From Neolecta irregularis DAH-3 (Eukaryota; Ascomycota; Neolectomycetes; Neolectales; Neolectaceae), in assembly GCA_001929475.1 (NCBI GenBank), contig LXFE01004217.1, positions 199 to 64,198 on the forward strand: a stretch of DNA of 64,000 nucleotides, read 5' to 3'. A program made the position numbers and the translations under genes. Every line of letters begins with the position of its first letter. Position 1 is the stretch's first letter. The notes beneath the pieces are model-generated. The model ran no database searches. It was given only the letters and a program-made list of their open reading frames with translations, and was not told the DNA's origin. Shown here piece after piece: positions 46,167-58,453 of this stretch.

Positions 46167-48496
46167 ATGGTCTCAAAGTTCAAGGAATCCTTCCCAAACG
46201 TGCCCTCCCCTCTCTGTTCTCCTAACCCTAGCTCTCCTATCCAAACACTCACGACTTTCCCCAATCCATACAAGCACGGTGCCCCTACCCCGCTCACCAC
46301 TCCCTGCCAACCCTCTCCAGCTACGAAGACGTCGATGCTACTCCCCAGGCGGCTCCCTCAGCTACCTTCCAATTCTCCCCCTCCATGCTCGATCCAACCT
46401 CAAACGCCTTTGCTGACTTTGCTGCCGAGACCCCAGAATTCCACCACCGCGTCATGAACGACTTTACCACTGTAAACATGGGCCCCCACTACGATCGCCC
46501 AGATCTGCAAATGTACAGCTCCTACAGCATCCTGCCCCTCGCCCCCCGCTACCAGCACATACACCCCCCACTCCTACCCCTAGATTACTCCTCCGCAAAA
46601 CTCCACGAGACCCTCTCAAACACCCACCTCAAAGACAAACCAGACTCGGAAATGCACGATGGAGACAGCCCAGACGCAAAAAGCGACAGAGACCAAAAGA
46701 GCCGCGTGTCTCCTACCGCAGACACCCAGCAGTACCCCTGCCGGCTCTCCAAATTGCTGATGAACCAGCTTTCGCTTCCTCACTACCCTCCATGCGCAAA
46801 CTGCAATGACAAAATACGCAGACGAAGCCCCAGTCACCTATCTAAACAAGGGCCAGTCCTACACTGTCTCCGTCCTTGATACCACAGCCCCAGACCTCGA
46901 CGACCCCCCAGGTCGCTATCGCTCTTGCGTAAGAATCACATTTAACGATCCTGAACAACGCCAACATGCCTCAAAGTGTTGGGAATACTGGAAGGAAAAC
47001 CGGCTTCAGCATCATGACAGCAAGGATGACAACCGCCGTGCCATTTCTATTGGTCAATCTCCCCGCGATAACACCCCATTGATCCCTAGATATGGCTGAA
47101 ACCCGTAAAGTCCTAATCAACAGCAAATCAGCTTCAGATCCCGAGATTTCCATGCCCGAACTCATCGATAGACTATCCTCTTTTGATACCTTTGCCTTTC
47201 TCTGGTCCCCGCCCCCATCAGTCGCAGAATACAAGTTTTGCATGAGATTCAATTTCCTGTCTACAGACTTTTCAAGAAACAAAGGCGTCAAAGGCTGTGC
47301 CCTCCGTCTAAACGTCCGCACAGACCCCACAAATGCAAGTCACCAAGGAGAAATGTCGTACTGCAAAATTCAGCTCTTTCGAGATAAAGGCGCGGAGCGA
47401 AAAATTACAAACGATTCAGAGCATCTCCGTCGGACCATTGACAAACTCCGCCAACAAGCACAGCAAGCCCGCCAGCAACAAAACGACGATTTAAACTTGT
47501 CGGGGGGAGACTCTGGAAAGAAGAAAAAGCATACCTCTTCCACCCCGAAATCCCCCACAATCAAACCCACAAAACGAGAAAGAGCCTTGTCCTCGGCTTC
47601 CCAAACTGCCAGACCTTCAGACGATGACATCAACCGCAAACTCGACAAAGCAATGGCAATGGAAGTAATGTTTGCATCCTCCCGACGAACAAGTGTTCTC
47701 GATCTTTGGTCTGCAAAAGAGGACGATCCATATCTCCATCCAATGACCGTCCAACAACCGCCAACATCCTGCGATCCATTCGATCTACGAATAGTAACAA
47801 ACATAAACAGACGAGTAAGCGATGGAAACCAATCAATGGGCGACTTTGCATTTTCCTCGCCATCAGATAGCGTCACTTCGTACAGCGATCATCTCGGCTT
47901 TGATGCGGCAAGTAACTGGGATGACCCCGTAAATCGACCCCGGTCCGCCGCCGGTGACATCTACCGAAGAGCAAGTATCAACATGGTCCTTCCCAAAAGG
48001 CTTGAATCCACCGATCGATCGGGAAATAAAAAATGGCTTGAAGTCCTCGGAAGTGATCCCAACTATATCTCCATTGCCAGATCAATAAAACCAGGTGTCT
48101 TTACTTTTTATTTCTTATTAATTATTAGCTTTATGCGTGTTCATTTTGCCACAGCAGTCACTTTTGCAAGCAATGTACCATGATGCTGAACTATGGGATA
48201 TGATTAGTCAATTTACAACGGGATACCATCACGCTGTCTACATACCCGCTCGTAACCAACTTTCTTTTAAATCCGCTATTTCACGTAAATTCGGTCTTAA
48301 ATTAGAAAGTATCGCTCGCGTCACACGGTTCACTGAACGTGGTTTACGAATCACTGTCGACGACGATGTCATTGCGGATTTAAATGATGGTCAAGATATG
48401 GAATTACAAGTCGAACGATTCCTTGACGATGATGCCGTTCATGTCAAAATGGAAGGAGACGATCTACAAAGATGGGAACTCATTGTGAAATTTTGA
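46167..48496 (+). CDS. CP2/Grainyhead-like transcription factor
   Basis: Nuclear DNA-binding protein, 721 residues after introns 46200-46231 (32 nt), 46732-46768, 47053-47089 and a 58-nt intron near 48096-48153. N-terminus proline/serine-rich. The CP2 DNA-binding domain spans about residues 180-390: TKYADEAPVTYLNKGQSYTV, WEYWKENR, EYKFCMRFNFLSTDFSRNKG, KGCALRLNVRTD and YCKIQLFRDKGAERKITND. Then a Gln/Arg-rich coiled segment and basic patch, a Ser-rich linker, and a C-terminal ubiquitin-like module (AVYIPARNQLSFKSAISRKFG) as in other fungal CP2 factors. In Neurospora a Grainyhead-like factor controls conidial separation and wall remodelling; a similar role here is inference. Confidence 0.9.
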
Positions 48497-48617
48497 ATTA
48501 CACATCATCATCATCATCCACAAAGTGTTTATTGAAAGACAACTGTTTTGTCCTGTTTTTTGGTTGTTGTTTATATACTCATTTGGTACAAATAACGAGT
48601 TTATCTTTCGACATTCA

Positions 48618-50098
48618 TCAATCTGTCCTATTTGAAAGTGATTGAATGACGGAATTTGCTTGGAGAGAATCTACGTGGATATATTTCGTTCGTTCAATTA
48701 CTTGTTGACATATCGAATTACTCGTATGTTTCATAATCAAGGTTCCCTATCCAATTACTCTCTAGATACGAAAAGGAGGGGGATACCTCTTTGTAGTCTA
48801 TTTTCCCATCTAATCGAGCATCTCTAATTAAATCGACGACAAATCGTTCTCCTTCCTCCTCCGGAAGACTAATCTTGTTCGCAAGATCACTACCCATTAA
48901 CTTGTCTTCCCAGCCGTTTTATACCGTATGTTGATTCTCTGGTGAATCCTACAATATGCTTCCGAGATTAAGAATCTGCAATTGACAATAAAAGGTTCAG
49001 CAAGCGCTACCAGAAAAAAATCATTCGAAAGCACAAATTTAGCTTCTCCCAACAAAAACTGTGCCTGCTCAAAGTCGAAGCGGATATACAAAGCATGCAT
49101 AAATTCCGTTACCGGATCCGAATATTCGTATCGTTCTTGATCGATGATTTTAGCTACTTCTTTTATTCTTTTGTTATTTTGAATTGTATTTTTGCCTTGT
49201 TTTCGTGAGACGATTACTGAGACTACGAGGTAGCGTAGGAGCCATGGACAGGCTGTTTGTATTGTATTCAAGTATGCTGGTTGGAAAAATACTTCGCAGA
49301 GGGCTTCGCGGCCTGATTCGTGGTTGAAAAAGGGGAATAACGACCAATGCAGAATCCACGTTCGATGATGAAGTTGAGCTACTGGAGACGAGAATGTCTA
49401 ATTTTAGTATGCGAGGAAATTCAGATGTACCTTAGAATCAAGGATTTCACGCAATTTGACGAGTTCTTCAAGCGTCTCATCCCAATTCGTTTGCAATATC
49501 TCTGAAGCAAAGACTCCCCATGTAGCTGAAGTCACGAGATCCGAATCAGTAGACTTGAATTAGATGTAATATGAAAAGGAGATACAAGTATTCGAAAATG
49601 GTAGAGTAAATCAGCTGCTCTGGTATAATCTCCACAGTCATACTGGAATCGACCAGATTGGTATAATACATTAATCATATCGACAGTAATCTGTCTGGTG
49701 TTAGTATAAACCAGATTTCGGGGTACATCATGTTTTTCACGCAAGTATTGGAGGTTTTGTGCTTTATCTTGGCGCAAGGCAGCTTTAACTTCGGGATCTT
49801 CCAATACACGCAAGACTTTCTCGCCTTCTTGTTCAAATCGACTCATTTGGTCTAAAACAAGTTGTCGTTTCTCCGCGTATTCAGAGGGAATATCATCGTC
49901 AGATGCGTCGGGATGGAGTTGTTTCCATAGAGTTGAAACGTAGTCTGTCATATTGGTAGGTGCCAACAAAGCGAATTTGGCCTGTAGCATTTCGTGGTCA
50001 GTGTAGATTCCATTGACTTGGAGAAACTCGAGTAGTGGAAAGACGAGATGGCGGTCTAGAAAGGGTGTGATTTTCGGAGTAAGATCGTGGGCGGGCAT
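48618..50098 (-). CDS. INT6: Translation initiation factor eIF3 subunit e (Int6)
   Basis: PCI-domain subunit of eIF3, absent from S. cerevisiae. 446 residues. Start MPAHDLTPKITPFLDRHLVF, then LLAPTNMTDYVSTLW, DYTRAADLLYHFRIL, the block WDETLEELVKLREILDSK, FFNHESGREALCEVFF, PAYLNTIQTACPWLLRYL, and the PCI end [48 protein letters not shown]. Introns of 32, 33, 35 and 40 nt. The last two must be removed, or the protein stops within the PCI winged helix. It converges on the CP2 gene with 121 bp between stops. Confidence 0.95.
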
Positions 50099-50588
50099 GG
50101 TTAAGAATTTGAGACTTGAATTTTTACGTGTGGTAGACCCACTCCCATACTACTTTTCACATCCATTCAATGTCGGCGCTACCGTTTTATGTGTCGCGGA
50201 CGCGGTCACAGCGGCTGCCTGTGTATACGGATATAAAATGCGGAGGCAGTAAGCGGCTGCTGCTGGTTCGCCGAGTCACTGGAAATGCTTCAGTATTTAT
50301 TTCTATCTTATTGCACCGCTGTTTTACTGATCCTGCAGGTGCTCGCATCCCGCATCGCGGTCTATCTGCGCATCCCACGCGAGGACGTTGCGGTTAATTC
50401 GCTCACCAATCACATTGTCATCAAACAGTCATCCGCCGTGTCAATGCTGCAGCTGCGCACTTTTCTCAAAGACCTGGGGTTCTAGCTTTATCTGCTGTAG
50501 ATATATATATTGAACACATCTGCCCTTTTCTCAAAGACCTGGGTTCTAGTTTATCTGCTGTACATATATATATATATATTGAACATAT
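50099..50588. other. Intergenic region eIF3e / SWI1
   Basis: 490 bp between the eIF3e start and the SWI1 stop, both minus strand. The part near SWI1 is a tandem duplication with TA runs (see repeat). The rest holds no convincing gene. Confidence 0.55.
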
Positions 50589-50592
50589 CTAC
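50460..50592. repeat. Tandem duplication, about 65 bp unit with (TA)n
   Basis: Copy 1 (50460-50523) and copy 2 (50525-50591) share CTTTTCTCAAAGACCTGGG, GTTCTAG, TTTATCTGCTGTA and TATTGAACAYATCT. They differ by a few single bases and by the length of the TA run, which is longer in copy 2. Copy 2 ends at the SWI1 stop codon, so the unit lies in the SWI1 3' region. Confidence 0.9.
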
Positions 50593-53270
50593 ACTGCGTC
50601 CATGTCCGCCTCCTCCTCGCAGTCCTCTTCAGCCCGCCGCGGCACCAAAGTCTCGCCCACAACCATACCCAGCGCCTCCAGGAGCACCGTGTCTTCTGCC
50701 GGCCCCGTCAGCACAGCCAAGTACATTTGCGTCGACAGCCCGCCCCGCAGCTGCAACGGCTCGTCTGTCCCGCGAGAAACAACAGTCTTGCTTACTAGCC
50801 CATGAATCACCTTGGAGATCCGGTTGAGGGCAGAGCGCTGGCCATCATCCACACCACCAGGAATAAACGACGCCCGTGACAGACTGTTGCCCTGTACTAA
50901 CTGTAGCAACCGCCGAATCAGACTGTCAGTATTGAGCCATAACTCTGCAAGTCCGCTTTCCGGCGGCAGCAACTGCACCAGCACATCCAACGCAAGTGCT
51001 GCCAGCCCAACGAGAGGGAGCTGCTCCTCCCATATCGCCCGGATAGGCATAGAAGGAGACTCCAGCAACGGCGATACTGCCATTGAAAACAGCCTGGTGT
51101 GCTGCAGCGGATTACTCGATAGAATCAAGGCCAGAATCTGCCGGTTCGGTACGTCTCGTGCAAGCAGTCTCGCCAGCACTTCGATCGCCGGGGGCAAATA
51201 CGGATTGAATTCAGGAAAGTATTCAGGATAATGCAAATCTTCCAACGTAATCGGTCTCGGCGAGCAAGGCGCAAAAATTAATATTAGGTCCAGGTAGGCT
51301 GCCAATGACTCCTTGTCATTCATTTTCATAGCATGCGAAATGTTTGCGAGAAACACAAGCGAATCCTTGGAAATTTCCAAGGCTATCTGAGATTTCCCAA
51401 TGTAAAACTCGAGACTCGATGAACGTAAATAGTCGACCAGTTTTACAAATATCCGCAGCGTTCTTGAACTCGTGGCAAGTATTTCCATATTGAAAGCAAA
51501 AAATGAAAGATTGCGCATTATCGTAGTAAGGGCCTCAAGCCGATCAAGAGCAACCCTCCTCCGAGTCTCTTTCAAAGTCTGAGCAGGCGGCGACAAATCC
51601 AGAATCTCTTGAGCTGCCATATCGAGAAAATCTTCATAATCGTAAGGTATCCCGGATTCCGTCGTTGCTAATACAAAAGAAGCCAGAATTTCCATTTCAG
51701 ACTCTATCACATCCAACAGTGCATCCAAAAGATCTCGGCATTCACTCAAAGGTATCGAACATCTTGGATCGCCCATGATTACCGACAACGAATCAATAGC
51801 TACACTAACTTCACCAAGCAGCCCGGATTGCAGACTCATCGTGAGCGCTTGAACATTGATACTCGCCAGCTCCATAATTCCATAAGGATGGTCTCGAACT
51901 CGTTCAAGCTCTGATGATAGACGAGCCATGGTTTCAATATCCAGGCCCCCATATGTCTGAGGAACATGTTTACGAGGTTTGTATTCTTTCGGAGGAGCAG
52001 GCTCATCCGGTTCATTCTCTAGTTTCTTTACTGATTCTAGTTCAACCGGGATTGATTGTGACGGGCTTCTGGAACCAGAGACTCCAGAACTTGGCGGCGG
52101 CGGCGATACAGGTTCTACTTTCATGGATTTTGGGTGGGCGTGATCGGAAGCAGTGGTAGGTTTTGGAGGTTGAGAGTCTCTGGGTGACCCGGCTGTTTGA
52201 ATATTGGGTGATAGTGCACCCTGACTAGTGGACGTTGATTGTTGCAATCGATTTTGAGGAATAGATTGCATCTTGACTGCGTGTTGCCGCTGCATCATAT
52301 GCTCTTCAAAAGGTCCGAGGTAGGTACTGAAGTAGGTCGAAAGAATCTCTCCATCAGACTCGGTGAAACCCATCTTTTGAGCGAATGTTGGCCATAAATT
52401 CTGAGCCGTTACGGACTTTGACCCTCCACTTCTTGAGACGGCAATAAATAACTGGGGCAGATTGACGGCCTTGTTCCCTATAGAAGGCATATTGGTGATC
52501 GGAGTGCCTCGTTTGCTCATAAACTCCATCAGAGATCGCATGAAAGCAGCGTAGTCGTTTTTTGGGTTATGAATAGGCGGCGGCCTAGAATGCTGCATGG
52601 GCTGCTGTGGCTGTACATTGGAAATCTGCGGACGACTCATGTGTGGAGAATGGTTGGTCTGCTGGGCGGTCAATTGATTGGGTGGCCTTGTGATCGAGTG
52701 AGGATGGTTTTGCGGTGACCGGGTGGCAGCTAGCCCCATACTGCTTCTAGGAAGGGCCATCGCCTGACCGGGAGGACTTTGTGAAGGTCGGCCTGAGTTG
52801 TGATTTGACTGAAACGGCGAATTCACGCGCCCCTGAGAGGGAAGATTTTGATATGCAGCGGCAGGGTTATAATGATGGAACTGAGGATTTATAAATTGTT
52901 GCTGGGGAGTTTGAATGGGAGCGCTGCTAATAGTTTGTGATTGCTGCTGCTGGGATGCCAGTTGTTGCACGTTTATGCTATTTAGCGTCAGTATCTTCCA
53001 GCGAATTTCTGTGCCGAATCCTTCGTCCACCATATCTAAACCAGTGTATTTGTGTATAATGTCTTCTAGCCTGAAGATCATCCACTAAGGAAAGATATTC
53101 AACAGGATACGAAGGATGAACAAACGAAAGACGTACCCCTGAGGCGCGTAGTTTTGATCAAAGGTCTGAAATGGCATATTCCCCGGTTGCTGCTGTTGTT
53201 GGTTGACATCACGCTGGCGCTTGTACTGATTATAACCAGAATACATGTTGAGATAATCCTGTTGATCCAT
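50589..53270 (-). CDS. SWI1: SWI/SNF subunit Swi1/Sol1 (ARID protein)
   Basis: Chromatin-remodelling complex subunit, 877 residues after one 48-nt intron (donor GTCTTT, near 53087-53134). The N-terminal 46-residue exon is Gln-rich (MDQQDYLNMYSGYNQYKRQR). Then a long Q/P/N/S-rich stretch, an ARID domain (about 217-312: DYAAFMRSLMEFMSKRGTPI, NLPQLFIAVSRSGGSKSV, MGFTESDGEILSTYFSTYLGP), a second Pro/Ser linker and a C-terminal helical armadillo-like half (from SSELERVRDHPYGIMELASI) typical of Swi1/BAF250 C-termini. The last residues are strongly acidic. Divergent from RPT3 with 76 bp between starts. Confidence 0.93.
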
Positions 53271-53346
53271 TTGTATTAATTGTGGGTGGAGGAGGGTTGA
53301 AATTACAGCTATTGCACCCCAAAAATTGAATTTTGCCTTTACCACA

Positions 53347-54721
53347 ATGTCGACTTCGATAATTTCTGCCCAGGATCCGCTGAAAAGCATTCAAGCAGAA
53401 GATCAAGAGGATCTTTACTCAAAACTCAAGCGACTACAAAAACATCTCGAATTCATCAACCGTAAGCTAATATTTCCCACGCTTACGCAATATGTTGCCA
53501 ACATTCTATAGTTCAAGAAGAATACATCAAAGACGAACAGCGCAATCTGAAGCGCGAACTTGTCCGGGCTCAGGAAGAAGTTAAGCGAATCCAGTCCGTA
53601 CCACTCGTGATAGGCCAATTCCTCGAACCGATAGACCAACATACCGGCATAGTTGCTTCCACCACTGGTTCAAATTACGTAGTCCGAATCCTGTCCACTC
53701 TTGACAGAGAACTCCTTAAACCATCGTCTTCTGTTGCTCTTCATAGACATTCAAATGCTCTTGTCGACATCTTGCCTCCCGAGGCCGATTCTTCAATTGC
53801 CATGCTCGGAGCGGAGGAAAAACCCGATGTTTCTTATCAGGATGTAGGTGGTCTCGATATGCAGAAACAAGAAATCAGAGAAGCGGTCGAACTCCCATTG
53901 ACACATGCAGAATTGTATCGATCAATTGGTATAATGTATATTACTACCAGAACTAATATATCTAGGTATCGATCCTCCACGAGGTGTGCTATTGTATGGT
54001 CCACCTGGTACTGGGAAGACTATGCTAGTAAAGGCTGTTGCCAACAGCACCACTGCATCATTCATTCGTGTCGTTGGCTCTGAATTTGTTCAAAAATATC
54101 TAGGTGAAGGTCCTCGTATGGTGAGAGATGTCTTCAGATTAGCCCGTGAAAATTCTCCTGCAATCATATTCATTGATGAAATTGACGCGATTGCAACCAA
54201 ACGATTCGATGCACAGACGGGTGCTGACAGAGAGGTGCAACGCATCTTGCTCGAACTACTCAACCAAATGGATGGTTTTGATCAAACTTCAAATGTCAAA
54301 GTATTGTTTTCATTCACATCTTCATTTATTAATCGAAAAGGTGATTATGGCCACGAATCGAGCTGATACACTGGATCCGGCTCTTCTTCGTCCTGGCCGG
54401 TTGGATCGAAAAATTGAATTTCCCTCGCTTCGAGATAGACGTCAGCGACGGTTGATCTTTTCAACGATTGCAGGGAAAATGTCTCTTTCGCCAGAAGTCG
54501 ACCTGGATACATTTATCCTTCGTCCAGATGCCGCATCTGGCGCAATGATTGCTGCTATTATGCAGGAAGCAGGACTTCAAGCAGTGCGGAAGAATCGATA
54601 TGTCATCATTCAGGCAGATGTTGAGGACGCCTATAGAACTGTCGTCAAGCCTGACACTTCTGTGTTTGATTTCTGTATGGTTCCATCCTTGGTTTCATTA
54701 CTTACCTTTCAAGACAAGTAA
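53347..54721 (+). CDS. RPT3: 26S proteasome ATPase Rpt3
   Basis: Base-ring AAA ATPase. 402 residues. Order: coiled coil ([17 protein letters not shown]), [22 protein letters not shown]-fold segment, [20 protein letters not shown], Walker A GPPGTGKT, Walker [10 protein letters not shown], sensor region [20 protein letters not shown], second region of homology RLDRKIEFP. Introns 53462-53511, 53929-53965, 54301-54340 and 54675-54713. The last restores the C-terminus VFDFYK, whose FYK tail docks into the 20S ring in relatives. Without it the frame runs on into a meaningless tail. Confidence 0.97.
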
Positions 54722-54841
54722 TCTGGACAAAAGCAAAAGCAAGGTTTATTGAGGGTATTCATTTGGGTATTCAATAAAGCATTATAGGATACAAATGACA
54801 ACAATTCACTCTACCAGTTCAAATTGAAACGTTGTATTTGA

Positions 54842-56445
54842 TTAGCTGCCCACCTCCACCTTTGGTTTTTTAACCTTTTTGTCCTTTTTCGACTTTTTGG
54901 GTTTCTCCTCCTCCTCATCAGCTATTGATTTCCTCTTTCTCTTTTTCTCCTTTTTAGAGGATTTAACATCCACTTCTTCATCAGAGTCCTTCGTTTCAAT
55001 ATCAGTCCGAGCGTTGGATGCAATTCCCCCTACTGATACAGAAGCAAGAACAAAGTCCATAGCTTCTCTCATAGCGTCCGCATTTTTCGTGGGTGGAACA
55101 CCACTCTCATAGAATGAAAGACGTTCTTCGACTTGTTTTCGAAGAACTTCGCCAAACTTTGTTGTAGGTGTATCTGTGAAATTATCGATTCTGCTGGCAA
55201 TTGAGCATTTGTTGGCGAGAAACCTTGAAATGCGTCCTTTATTCTTCAGTCCTGCTCTCCCGATAAACGATGAATGATAAATAAGCCCATATTTGGGAGT
55301 ATTTCCCTTTGTTTTCAAGGCTCTATCAGATTAAGGCATGATCAAAGATGATATTTACCGGAAAAGTGCCTTTTCTGCTCCAAGAATCTGCAATGTGGAA
55401 GCAGGATATTTAGCAAGATTGGTCAGGCTTCCTGCATGTGAGATAAGACGGGCACCGACGACCTCTCCAATCAACTCGGCGAGATTCGGGGCGACGACGC
55501 TCATTTTGTCGATGAGGTATATATGAAGACGTTTGCGATGGTCTGCGAGACTAACTACCCGGTCGGCAAAAGTGACAATGTTTTGGAGATCGACGTCGGA
55601 TATGTCTTGTCCCATGCTAATCTTTGCAGCGTCGATTATACTCTGGGCGATAGCAGAGTCGTCTCCGACCAGGGCAGTGATATCGTGCAAGTTTTCATCA
55701 GTCAGATTGGATTTGTTTTGAATCAAACGGGTTAAACGCGCGTATTGTTGGCTGTCAGCGACGAGCCTGGAGAGTTCCGGAAAATGCCAAGAATACCATT
55801 CTCTGTCGGTCAATAGACGAATAAATTATAAAACTCGCCTCATCCTCATAGAAAATGTATTGATATCTTTGTCAAGCTGATCTAACAATGCGATGGCTTG
55901 AATGATCATATTATCGCTTCTGTTGACGTTGAACTTCACTTTTGCTCGAGAATATGAATGCCCGAGGCCCAGCTGAGCTTGAGCAAGGTCTCCGGGTTGA
56001 AGTTGCTTCAGCAGCTTTTCTCCGTGCAGGCGGACGCCTCGAAGTAGATCTTGGACAACCTCTGAAGTTTGGCATTCGATAAAAGGGAATTCAGCCTTGA
56101 TAGCACAAGCAAGATTCTTGTCTGAAAGACCAAGGGCCGACTTGCTTTTCTTTTTACCTTTTGGCACATTCATCTCGAGGAACGCCTTTAGATGGTCGTT
56201 GACAATGCCTGTCATTTAGAACTGGCATGAAACAAGGGCCTGATGCCTTCCGAGATGTCGTTTGCATTTTCCAGCGCATGAGCGGCGCTCTGGAAGGGCG
56301 CAAAACTCGTGAGTTTGACGATGCGGCCAAACTTTGCGAGATCTGCAGCGGCCGCTTGGACTTCTTTCAGCCGCGATCCAATTTCCTCCGTCTGCAGCAC
56401 ATCGAACAAGCAATAGCCAGAGGCCGTTTCGTGCAGGAGTTGCAT
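54842..56445 (-). CDS. NOP56: Box C/D snoRNP protein Nop56 (Sik1)
   Basis: Core protein of 2'-O-methylation snoRNPs in the nucleolus. Start [16 protein letters not shown], then [85 protein letters not shown], the Nop domain ([49 protein letters not shown]), [17 protein letters not shown] and a lysine-rich acidic tail ([25 protein letters not shown]). Several introns; 56209-56246 has a GC donor. Divergent from CCT6 across 87 bp. Confidence 0.96.
56209..56246 (-). other. GC-AG intron in NOP56
   Basis: GAAG|GCATCA ... TCTAAATGACAG|GCATTG. Removing 38 nt joins NANDISEG to [12 protein letters not shown] as in all Nop56 proteins. No GT donor gives this. Confidence 0.8.
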
Positions 56446-56532
56446 GGGGAGGTGGGAACTGAAATTTTTCTCGGGATCAGGGTCACGTTTAGAGGCAACG
56501 CTTTTGACTCCGCCATTCTCTGAAGCAACATA

Positions 56533-58453
56533 ATGGCACTCTCGCTACTAAATGCAAAATCAGAATCATTGAGGCGGGATCAGGCGCTGCAGGTCAATAT
56601 TGCAGCGGCATGTGGCCTCCAGAGCGTTCTTCGCAGCAATTTGGGCCCTTCAGGTATATTTCTACCCGCAACTACTGCTGATTGCATTACAGGAACCCTC
56701 AAAATGCAAGTGCGCCCGCCACTGCCGTATTGCTGATGTGTTTTCAGGCTTGTTGATGGTGCGGGTGCCATAAAACTGACCAAGGATGGAAAAGTACTGC
56801 TGGCTGAAATGGTGCGTCGCTGGCCACTGGCTTCCTTGCTGCTGCTGATTGTGTTTTCACAGCAAATCACCAATCCAACGGCCCTCATGATTGCCAAGGC
56901 TGCCACCGCACAGGACGAGGTCGCAGGCGATGGCACTACCTCAGTCTGTCTTCTGGTTGGAGAGCTCCTCAGGCAAGCAGAGCGATATATTTCTGAAGGT
57001 CTGCATCCTCGTGTCGTCGTAGAAGGCTTTGACTTGGCCAAGAAAGAAGCACTCGATGTGAGCCGTTAAACTGTTGGTTCTGCTAATGCAAAGTTTCTTG
57101 ACAAATTCAAAGTCGAAAAAGAAATAGATAGGGAATTACTCCTACAAGTTGCTCGCACGTCACTTTCAACAAAGATCAACAGTCGTCTCGCAGGGTCCTT
57201 AACTGCGGGCATTGTGGATGCCGTTTTGGCAGTACATGAGCCTCCTAAGCCCATTGATCTTCATATGGTTGAAATTATGAAGATGCAACACCGTGATGCA
57301 GCAGAGACACGTCTGATCAAAGGTCTATGCCTTGATCACGGTGCACGTCACCCGGACATGCCAAAAAGAGTAGAGAATGCGTATATCCTCACTCTGAATG
57401 TATCGCTTGAATACGAAAAGAGTGAAGTCAATTCAGGCATCTACTATAGTACTGCTGGGCAGCGCGAGAAGCTCATTGAAAGCGAAAGACGTTTTGTTGA
57501 TGACAAGCTCCGAAAAATTGTGGAATTAAAAAAACACGTTTGCGGAAATGATTTAAAGAAAAATTTTGTGGTCATCAACCAGAAAGGTATCGACCCGTTG
57601 TCCTTGGATGTACTTCAGAAAAATGGAATCCTTGCCCTTCGACGAGCAAAGCGTAGAAATATGGAAAGGTATGACGAAATTAATCTCGTGAGCTTATGTT
57701 ACAGACTTCAGCTAGTGTGCGGAGGTGTTGCTCAAAACAGTGTCGATGACCTCACACCTGAGGTGCTCGGGTGGGCGGGGTTGGTTTACGAACAGACTCT
57801 TGGAGAAGAAAAGTACACTTTTGTTGAAGAAGTGAAGGATCCCAAATCAGTTACACTCTTAATCAAAGGTGCGACTCGAGATCCTAATTTTGCTGAAACG
57901 CAGGTCCTAACGCCCATACCATTACTCAGATACAAGAGGCGGTTCGTGATGGTTGTTTCAGCTCCTTCCTTATTTACTGAGTCTTAGGTCTCCGTGCTGT
58001 TAAGAACGCTATTGAAGATAAATGCGTTGTTCCGGGGGCTGGAGCTTTTGAAATCGCATGTGCGGCTCACCTTTCCGGTGACTTCAAACGCAAGACCGCT
58101 AAAGGGCGAGCTAAGATGGGCGTCCAAGCGTTTGCCGATGCCCTTCTCATTTTGCCCAAAACACTGGCTGCAAATGCTGGATTTGACACGCAGGAAGTCA
58201 TTGTGGCTCTCCAGGACGAATGTGCCTCGGCTCACGTTGCGGGAGTCGACCTTCGGACCGGAGAACCTATGGACCCAGCCGTTGAAGGCATTTGGGACAA
58301 CTATCGTGTGAAACGTCATGCTCTGCACAGTTGCAGTGTTATTGCCTCCAATCTGTTGAGCGTAGACGAGATTATGAGGTTTGTGCCATACTTGTGGCCA
58401 CTACTGACTGGTTCAGAGCAGGGCGTTCAAGTCTCAAAGAAGGAGGCCACTAG
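56533..58453 (+). CDS. CCT6: CCT chaperonin subunit zeta
   Basis: Subunit of the cytosolic TRiC/CCT folding ring. 535 residues after eight introns (56654-56692, 56706-56747, 56812-56862, 57058-57093, 57669-57704, 57869-57903, 57952-57987, 58379-58416). Motifs: [60 protein letters not shown] (ATP site), [50 protein letters not shown] and the end [15 protein letters not shown]. Zeta identity follows from the start and from DEIMRAGRS. Intron 2 has a GC donor; three introns are in frame and stop-free. Confidence 0.97.
56706..56747 (+). other. GC-AG intron in CCT6
   Basis: AAAAT|GCAAGT ... GTGTTTTCAG|GCTTG. The donor is the optimal GCAAGT form. Removing 42 nt gives GTLKMLVDGAG, conserved in all zeta subunits. 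Confidence 0.85.

Noticed and set aside
26257-48496. Secondary-metabolite or pathway cluster
   Set aside because: The genes are unrelated housekeeping functions; no backbone synthase, tailoring enzyme set or dedicated transporter.
48642-48827. Small plus-strand gene after the CP2 factor
   Set aside because: It is antisense to the last two exons of eIF3e, which are conserved.
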